This document shows positions 6,101-7,829 of a DNA stretch of 7,829 nucleotides, one piece after another. Source of the stretch: Oscillospiraceae bacterium. GTDB lineage: Bacteria > Bacillota > Clostridia > Oscillospirales > Oscillospiraceae. The translations under genes and the position numbers were made by a program. The notes under the pieces are model-generated. The model saw only the letters and a program-made list of their open reading frames with translations, ran no database searches and was not told where the DNA came from. The DNA is taken from NCBI GenBank assembly GCA_017936205.1, contig JAGBGB010000212.1, positions 1-7,829 on the forward strand. Direction: 5' to 3'. Numbering within the stretch: the stretch's first letter is position 1; the number at the start of each line of letters is the position of its first letter.

Positions 6101-7629
6101 ATATAATAGGCAAGATCATGGGCGGTCTCTACCTCAGACCATAACAGGGGGTTGCCGTTCACGCCACCCAGCTTATCATTCAGTGTTTGCTCCCATGAGC
6201 CGAGGATGGCTGTCTTCTGGGCCTCTGTGACTCCTTCTTTGTTGTAGGGCCTGTAGATGTTCTCTTTTATGAAGTCGTCCAGGGGGCTGACCCGCCCGGG
6301 AACATAGGCTGCTACAGCAGGGGGTAGGACAGACTCCTTCAGACACAGGGAGTGGGCAAGGAAGATGATGGTATCCGGATGATAGACCAAAGTATCCCCT
6401 AACAAGCTGGGCAAGGTCAAGCCCTGTCGGAGGTTTGAGGCATTGTTCTTGTTGCTGTAGGGCTTGCGGAGTGCACCGGGGAGAAGGGGCAGCTTCTCGA
6501 AGCGTTTTGCGATATCCTTGGCAACAGAGCCTGCCAGTTCGGGGATATCTGCATCTCGCTTATCATAGCGGAAGGCATAGTTGATGGTATTCTCAAAAAG
6601 ATAGCCGTCTGTACGGAAGTCAAAGATCTCTACGGGGATATCGATGTAGCTGAGGCTTCTGTCAAGGAGAGTATGGTAGCCCTCTAAGTCCCAAGCCATA
6701 CGCTCCATGATCTCCTGAGGGTATTCCCCTGCAGGGAGCATTTTCGTAGGGGCATTGTTATATGTATCGTACATATCCAGTGCCTCGGACAGGGTGGTAA
6801 GGAAGGTGTCGTATTCCTCGGCAATGTAGCTATCGGGGGTGTCAAGAAGGACTGCGGCGTGCTTCAGTGCTTTAGAAAGCACGGTGGTATCCCATATACG
6901 GAACAGCTGCACGGGATCTCCCTGGGACACAGCCTCCCATTGGTAGGAGTAGCTGCTGCCCGATCCTGCCAGCTTGAGTTGGCGGGAGGAACCGCTGACA
7001 GGGGCGGCGGATACCTGAGCCTGAGAGGGGGCGGCACCTGTGCTGAAAATCAAATAGGGTGCGGTGGAAACGCTTGTATCCGTTTTAAGCCCTGTATCAG
7101 TGGAGTTACTTACAGGGGAAAGGTGGAATTTCTTCTGAGAACGGACTGCATGACGGGCTTGATCCTCGAAGAAGCCTGTATAGATCAGGGTGAATGCGGA
7201 AGCAGTGACGGCTCCTTGGAGAGAGAAGCTCTGTATGCTTGCTTCGACAGTGGGGATGGCGCCGCTCTTGGTGGCAGTGTCTGCCCATGCTCCGTCCATG
7301 ACATAAGAGGGGGCTCCCTCTGTAGTGGGAACGGAAGCAATATAATAATTCCCCTGCAAGCCAATGATGGGGCTGCCTGCTGTGGTGCCGAAGCCGGACA
7401 GATCCACCATGGCGTTCATGTTGCTATTGGCAGGGGAAAGGCTATTGATTTTCGCCTTCAGCTCCGCAGCACGCTGGGCAAGGGTCTGGGCAGCACGGCT
7501 GTCCGTGGGAATGGGGGCGGCGGTCTCGTCACTGTTCTCCTGTGCAGCAGCTCCCACGGGGAAGCAGGACAGCAGCAGAACCAGCACCAACAGCACAGAC
7601 AGCAGCCGTGTGGAAAATGGATGATTCAT
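172..7629 (-). CDS. giant secreted modular surface protein with fibro-slime domain, three jelly-roll-like repeats and duplicated C-terminal module
   Basis: The product is 2,485 residues with no internal stop. The ATG at 7629 is preferred over an in-frame TTG seven codons upstream (7650) because AAGGAGG sits 8 nt before the ATG and would lie inside the coding region if TTG were used. Domain order in ATG numbering: signal peptide 1-29; charged helical stretch 38-63; unidentified region 70-550; fibro-slime (PA14-like) 578-730; DUF11-like 761-808 and a further beta-rich region to about 960; bridge 968-1098; homologous repeats 1110-1303, 1304-1520 and 1564-1757; beta-sandwich-like regions 1768-1905 and 1911-2126; duplicated C-terminal module 2150-2485. 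The role inferred is extracellular adhesion or glycan binding. No catalytic motif, LPXTG, SLH or transmembrane anchor after the signal peptide is visible. The gene stands alone, with about 170-180 bp of apparent non-coding DNA on both sides. The reading frame is certain; the function is an inference from domain style. Confidence 0.96.
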   Translation of the reverse strand: MNHPFSTRLLSVLLVLVLLLSCFPVGAAAQENSDETAAPIPTDSRAAQTLAQRAAELKAKINSLSPANSNMNAMVDLSGFGTTAGSPIIGLQGNYYIASVPTTEGAPSYVMDGAWADTATKSGAIPTVEASIQSFSLQGAVTASAFTLIYTGFFEDQARHAVRSQKKFHLSPVSNSTDTGLKTDTSVSTAPYLIFSTGAAPSQAQVSAAPVSGSSRQLKLAGSGSSYSYQWEAVSQGDPVQLFRIWDTTVLSKALKHAAVLLDTPDSYIAEEYDTFLTTLSEALDMYDTYNNAPTKMLPAGEYPQEIMERMAWDLEGYHTLLDRSLSYIDIPVEIFDFRTDGYLFENTINYAFRYDKRDADIPELAGSVAKDIAKRFEKLPLLPGALRKPYSNKNNASNLRQGLTLPSLLGDTLVYHPDTIIFLAHSLCLKESVLPPAVAAYVPGRVSPLDDFIKENIYRPYNKEGVTEAQKTAILGSWEQTLNDKLGGVNGNPLLWSEVETAHDLAYYMLHYLWKIVPEDDTFHTEAAPDRTDPNLVDQSNNRYNKHVPQRDTLRLYGNSEGVYTMTSYDKVGYSGRYTFNLQTDSDIIKISHPNFAPIDGLGFEEQGVLKNHYDTDPSATRMIIENKDCYDANYNFSMHASGSFIYYADQDLYFEFTGDDDVYFFIDGDLAVDLGSSHAPKDGSMQLNDFRKQDGTALVNGQVYSFDMFYTERATGDSNFAFTTNIKLFDPDATTSKGQYLLTHNGESQVGNTGFGTELAENSEVSIGDTVAYSFELLNTRPQPLTNVSFTDNTLGVDISKDSIKLCDPTDNYALTKGAKTEITDLMVVYRSYDAQSGVDRSAPELLGYSTMKQRLEAANTAANGMITDFSPLSPGSYRIKLSSEAELKALLEIGIPMNCQMIVYGFKRNMVKTDLFYKNTLTSLAYYRRFNVEGELYGSPVSVSGTAERSIRVPDVESIARPTAEAERYVIDYNKPLQISIEDLTKHVYSNRKVTVGKLLGFSLTGPNGGLPPYIPTDLACDKPTGSKDLETPCGTVTRNGDTLTYTLNGFLSQIDRFYAAIELDGMYYLSNGQQKEYPCIMVELQIIPAATMYYEPNGAAREFTNEDSFCDYLFFDFRNDPLDQERYSTGLYGGINFDDGETVHWRGNSGVRAITMDPTKEGAMVIDAATNIPSVAVDTVARSYSNTDQPLHYKFSGKDKLIYRFKMKGFALATGSNPYVSLHSYQDGTPRIPNSTKSQYTFSKNYLNNDTYLYVSYDLNAANYDYSYLSRIRLYFGNIKNLSEDQPGQLTIDYIYIGPEDSFPMDEHLYFDFEDRPVDRLRYSAGIYGAPKYSDNYDTEAWRARQSTSTSTYPSFDTDAGTMSFTIPSETVLQNNSYHTYVQLGTSIPTKFPLQFTPAKAEKLSVRFKLENLKVTTAVDANGNAYAPRLRLAYYQNDARAEVDDVRNAATTLLFDEANNIDCFTGDFVTLTVDTSSAFRSCSRISTIRLLFMGLSIKDPDLGPGKITIDTIFIGSEKDLTRVEPYYGQFWQTVTDGTEQEGEYQQSDFVNRTVYDINESKDAQCFFVDFDNTAADQTRYSAAAYNGQNPDEIACWYNSVKLQKHEINNDSGLMILTAKDKLDQSDYPDVYQSLYDLNFDPSHAEVFQIRFKMENFVRRTSSGFYVELQYNYGNHTGTTKSWLRGVVIDWERDIEEKYLTNGQFVTMTVALKDAFRQAGTIHSIRPYIAGIASSGIEGADPGVMSIDYIYIGPRDRTPVDTVYGYDPSYDNDPLLSDGSSLYVEGAGIRLNGTEGIFTESSFSFTGTGFDIISRTGMDQGTIRTTVYSDPERTKVVKSLTVNNKGELELYQIPVVSIQGLPHGTYFVTVGVNKKIEGSPMGLLDRGNQFYFDALRIYDPIDTNQDADTYRVYKLDKEANDYIKEIRNILLSSEEFEALFGSQNGAVFIDAHKKGEGTYIDPETGEEKPIYDQEISINDHYAMNVQTYNKVGPKNEVYLDAKQAVAFRIDFNKGQLPVSLDIGAKTICDTEVQLVAGIVSSPDDPSSVLQVTNRKQVSLKTSTSMYYPMNFTSSQITSIDHDGNETIDERYCYIVLYNPGSGTDRSGEDVVSITDIKVAYERPAGSDLPEDSIGDTEIQMRSATVEAPVSFSVDSSTAEAAAVFLRGEMELPLLPSDAKLSHSLQLESSIILNYALAKSAVEGYDSLYLQVKLPKYEGSKLTAYETLTLQPEDHGSYYYFPLTALTAVNMTDELEATLYLQKDGRTYATEADLYSIAQYAYRQLRKEGSSSALKTLCADLLQYGAKAQLFKGYRTDSLADAALTSEQRSYLTDLSTVPFGSTNEILEDLPNAPIAWVGKSLDLQSRVSLKYIFALSSYEGALTDLSLHVSYTDLNGKLCTAVLTELEEYDPTAGRYAFTFSALRAAELRSIVSAQVYAGSTPVSPTLRYSPATYGANKEGTLATLCRALLAYSDSANTFFKS
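175..1182 (-). other. duplicated C-terminal module (residues about 2150-2485)
   Basis: The module has two related halves. Half 1 (about 2150-2323) runs LQLESSIILNYAL, YLQVKLPKYEG, YYYFPLTALTAVNMTDELEATLYL, then helices TEADLYSIAQYAYRQL and LKTLCADLLQYGAKAQLF. Half 2 (about 2348-2485) runs LDLQSRVSLKYIFAL, LHVSYTDLNGK, YAFTFSALRAAELRSIVSAQVY, LRYSPATYGANKE and GTLATLCRALLAYSDSANTFF. Each half is a set of beta strands followed by a helix of the form L..L..ALL.Y...A. I recall this terminal module in many otherwise different secreted Clostridia proteins. That implies a shared role such as secretion, cell-surface retention or stability, but none is established here. Confidence 0.65.
1252..1899 (-). 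other. second beta-rich domain (residues about 1911-2126)
   Basis: It opens with a helical segment (DYIKEIRNILLSSEEFEALFG) and GAVFIDAHKKGEG. PKNEVYLDAKQAVAFRIDF follows, with strands up to SITDIKVAYERPAG. The NEVYL..kQAVAF strand is typical, in my recollection, of a companion module found after the preceding domain in clostridial giant exoproteins. A DHDGNETIDE string near 2083-2092 resembles a single EF-hand loop and could bind calcium, but it stands alone and is not a dockerin. Confidence 0.5.
1915..2328 (-). other. beta-sandwich-like domain (residues about 1768-1905)
   Basis: The sequence contains FSFTGTGFDIISRTG, then TTVYSDPERTKVVKSL, LYQIPVVSIQGLPHGTYFVTV, and closes with DRGNQFYFDALRIYDP. 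The F.GTGfDIisRTg strand pair, the GLPHGTY turn and the final FYFDALRIYDP strand look like a jelly-roll carbohydrate-binding-like module of the kind appended to bacterial glycan-active proteins. No ligand residues can be assigned without a structure-based comparison. Confidence 0.6.
2359..2940 (-). repeat. homologous repeat 3 (residues 1564-1757)
   Basis: Landmarks are QCFFVDF, ADQTRYSAAAYNG, ACWYNS, DLNFDPSHAEVFQIRFKMENF, FVTMTVALKDAF, TIHSIRPYIAGI and MSIDYIYIGP. The final strand shares the bases GACTACATCTACAT with repeat 1. Divergence elsewhere shows an old duplication, not a recent one. A ligand-binding or stalk role is inferred from the fold type only. Confidence 0.8.
3070..3720 (-). 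repeat. homologous repeat 2 (residues 1304-1520)
   Basis: It directly abuts repeat 1. Landmarks align in order: HLYFDF; VDRLRYSAGIYGA; EAWRAR; PLQFTPAKAEKLSVRFKLENL; FVTLTVD; RISTIRLLFMGL; GKITIDTIFIGS. It is about 20 residues longer than the others because of insertions such as STSTSTYP and the loop around DANGNAYAPRLRL. It is followed by a 43-residue linker rich in Gln, Glu and Tyr (about 1521-1563) before repeat 3. Confidence 0.8.
3721..4302 (-). repeat. homologous repeat 1 (residues 1110-1303)
   Basis: This is the first of three related units. Shared landmarks are: an aromatic/FDF opening (YLFFDF); DQERYSTGLYGG; a Trp block (HWRGN); PLHYKF.....LIYRFKMKGF in the centre; a strand YLYVSYDLN; IRLYFGNI; and the closing GQLTIDYIYIGP. 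The alternation of strands and the closing I-D-Y-I-Y-I-G-P strand suggest a jelly-roll, carbohydrate-binding-like or concanavalin-like fold. It shares the 12-base string GAGGACAGCTTC at its start with repeat 2. Confidence 0.8.
4336..4728 (-). other. bridge domain ending in IIPA..MYYE, residues about 968-1098
   Basis: It begins RYVIDYNKPLQISIEDL and ends VELQIIPAATMYYEPNG. Both edges resemble a module I recall just upstream of jelly-roll repeats in very large clostridial exoproteins, where an 'IPA(T)xxYYE' strand closes one domain and opens the next. Two Cys residues at 1024 and 1037, 13 apart, could form a disulfide-closed loop once exported. No binding or catalytic function can be assigned. 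Confidence 0.45.
5206..5349 (-). other. DUF11-like surface repeat domain, residues about 761-808
   Basis: The pattern is VSIGDTVAYSFELLNT, then PLTNVSFTDN, ending in VDIS. It matches the usual shape of DUF11/B_ant_repeat domains (V.vGDtVtYti.v.Nt....ltNVtvtDt), which are Ig-like stalk modules of Gram-positive surface proteins. A further beta-rich region follows to about residue 960, including SPLSPGSYRIKLSSEAEL and FYKNTLTSLAYY. It may be a partner domain of the same fold. The likely function is a structural spacer. Confidence 0.65.
5440..5898 (-). other. fibro-slime (PA14-like) domain, residues about 578-730
   Basis: The hallmark core is FTGDDDVYFFIDG followed by DLAVDLGSSH (about residues 658-680). 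Near the end comes FYTERATGDSNFAFTTNI (711-728). This order, GDDD-V-x-x-FIDG, then DLG..H, then FYxERxxxxSNF, is the signature I recall for the fibro-slime family (TIGR02148), known from Fibrobacter and Dictyostelium extracellular proteins and found in many clostridial exoproteins. In PA14 relatives such as yeast Epa and Flo adhesins, a pair of adjacent Asp residues coordinates calcium and the bound sugar; the DDD here (661-663) sits at the comparable place. Calcium-dependent glycan binding is therefore a reasonable inference but is not shown. Confidence 0.85.
5971..7422 (-). other. unidentified N-terminal region of the giant protein (residues about 70-553)
   Basis: This region follows the signal peptide and a charged, probably helical stretch. 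I do not recognise a family. Visible points: an early Gly/Ser/Thr/Ala-rich beta-type part to about residue 225, then QLFRIWDTT near residue 243. A helical part follows with EEYDTFLTTLSEALDMYDTYNN (near 271-292), which faintly resembles FIVAR-type three-helix repeats (Y..L...L..A pattern). The stretch 310-540 is rich in Tyr, Leu and Trp and probably alpha-helical, for example YYMLHYLWKIVPED near 508-521. It leads directly into the fibro-slime domain. No active-site motif could be named. Confidence 0.5.
7543..7629 (-). other. signal peptide (residues 1-29)
   Basis: The N-terminus has a short positive segment (MNHPFSTR), a hydrophobic core rich in Leu and Val, and an AAA-QE junction that fits signal peptidase I cleavage after residue 29. 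This indicates Sec export. A competing reading is a lipoprotein signal: LLSC ends at Cys22 and loosely resembles a lipobox, but Leu at -2 is uncommon and the sequence continues with hydrophobic and small residues up to the AxA site. I favour type I cleavage. Confidence 0.88.
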
Positions 7630-7635
7630 GATCGG

Positions 7636-7644
7636 TTCCTCCTT
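7636..7644 (-). promoter_or_regulatory. Shine-Dalgarno that decides the start codon
   Basis: On the minus strand AAGGAGGAA lies just upstream of the ATG at 7629-7627, with 8 nt between AAGGAGG and the ATG. It contains a full match to the anti-Shine-Dalgarno core, so translation initiation should be strong. It falls inside the extension that a TTG start at 7650 would create, which argues against that longer start. Confidence 0.92.
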
Positions 7645-7672
7645 GTGCAAATGAATTAACGTTTATCTTCAT

Positions 7673-7701
7673 ATTGTAGCACAAAACCACTGCATTGTAT
7701 A
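7673..7701 (-). promoter_or_regulatory. putative sigma-A promoter of the giant gene
   Basis: On the minus strand a TACAAT -10 box (7678-7673) carries an extended TGC just before it. A TATACA -35 box (7701-7696) lies exactly 17 bp upstream. The -10 matches 5 of 6 and the -35 matches 4 of 6 consensus bases. Transcription would start near 7666, giving an untranslated leader of about 37 nt. The surrounding DNA is AT-rich, unlike the GC-rich gene. An overlapping alternative uses TTACAA as -35 with 18 bp to the same -10. No experimental support is available. Confidence 0.62.
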
Positions 7702-7756
7702 GTTGTATAGGGTAGTTTTGTAATGAAATATGGTTATTTTTCAATAAAACAATGCA
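7691..7756. repeat. 8-bp inverted repeat flanking the promoter upstream region
   Basis: TGCATTGT at 7691-7698 and its exact reverse complement ACAATGCA at 7749-7756 are separated by 50 bp of AT-rich DNA. The inner copy overlaps the putative -35/spacer. The spacing is too large for a simple hairpin, so a two-site operator is possible. An 8-bp match in this AT-rich stretch could also be chance. Confidence 0.3.
7695..7710 (-). repeat. perfect tandem 8-bp repeat at the -35 region
   Basis: On the minus strand CTATACAA occurs twice in direct succession (7710-7703 and 7702-7695). The proximal copy contains the putative -35 hexamer TATACA. Tandem identical octamers one helical-turn fraction apart could be a binding site for a regulator or a local slippage duplication; the sequence alone does not distinguish these. 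Confidence 0.55.
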
Positions 7757-7829
7757 ATGAAAGTATAGGACAGCAGCCCCCGATCACTGCCGAGGTTCCC
7801 GATTTGTCGCACAGTTTGATGTATCGCTG
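7711..7829. other. upstream flank, no assignable gene
   Basis: The part from about 7711 to 7765 is AT-rich and looks intergenic; the last 60 bp to the edge are more GC-balanced. Short open frames touch the edge on both strands. One on the minus strand ends with TAA at 7736-7734 after 31 codons. One on the + strand begins with ATG at 7723 and reads MKYGYFSIKQ before running off the window. None has a strong ribosome binding site or recognisable family, so neither is called as a gene. Confidence 0.4.

Noticed and set aside
7564..7575. Lipoprotein lipobox LLSC in the signal peptide
   Set aside because: Leu at the -2 position is uncommon, and a good AxA signal peptidase I site follows seven residues later; kept only as an alternative.
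7630..7650. TTG start at 7650 adding MHKEEPI to the N-terminus
   Set aside because: The added codons are the Shine-Dalgarno itself and its spacer (AAGGAGG read as Lys-Glu), and the ATG at 7629 has ideal spacing and directly opens a signal peptide.
7723..7829. Partial + strand frame beginning MKYGYFSIKQ and running off the right edge
   Set aside because: The MKYGYF start recalls GH94 phosphorylase N-termini, but the following residues do not continue that match, the ribosome binding site is weak, and only 35 codons are visible.
7734..7829. Minus-strand 3' end of an upstream gene (31 codons to a TAA, containing GTSAVIGGCCP)
   Set aside because: The IGGCC string recalls homocysteine methyltransferases but nothing else supports it, and the other minus frames are also open near the edge, so the frame cannot be chosen.

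Overview
This window is almost entirely one giant minus-strand gene with short non-coding flanks. It encodes a secreted, modular surface or extracellular protein of 2,485 residues from the preferred ATG (roughly 270 kDa). The likely source is a moderately GC-rich Firmicute of the Clostridia, such as a gut or rumen Oscillospiraceae/Lachnospiraceae-type organism. Three things suggest this: the strong AAGGAGG ribosome binding site, the Gram-positive style signal peptide, and the domain combination (fibro-slime/PA14-like domain, DUF11-like domain, jelly-roll-like repeats and a duplicated C-terminal module), which I recall from large exoproteins of uncultured Clostridia. This is an inference from style and memory; no database search was done.

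Layout, read along the minus strand from the right edge. Positions 7829-7711 are upstream flank with no gene I can assign. Positions 7710-7673 hold a plausible sigma-A promoter whose -35 lies in one copy of a perfect tandem 8-bp repeat. An optimal Shine-Dalgarno (7644-7636) precedes the ATG at 7629. The coding region then runs without interruption to a TAA at 174-172. In protein order it holds: a signal peptide; about 480 residues I cannot identify; a fibro-slime domain with a GDDD motif; a DUF11-like domain and related beta-rich region; a bridge ending in an IIPA..MYYE motif; three homologous repeats of about 195-215 residues; two further beta-sandwich-like domains; and a C-terminal module that is itself an internal duplication.

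Positions 171-1, downstream of the stop, hold no gene. They carry three hairpins in a row and a G-rich tract on the + strand that fits a G-quadruplex motif. The two hairpins at 48-92 resemble dispersed intergenic palindromes of clostridial genomes.

The gene appears to be transcribed alone. The product is best read as an adhesin-like or glycan-binding extracellular protein. No catalytic motif, LPXTG signal, SLH domain or paired dockerin is visible, so its mode of retention at the cell is unknown.
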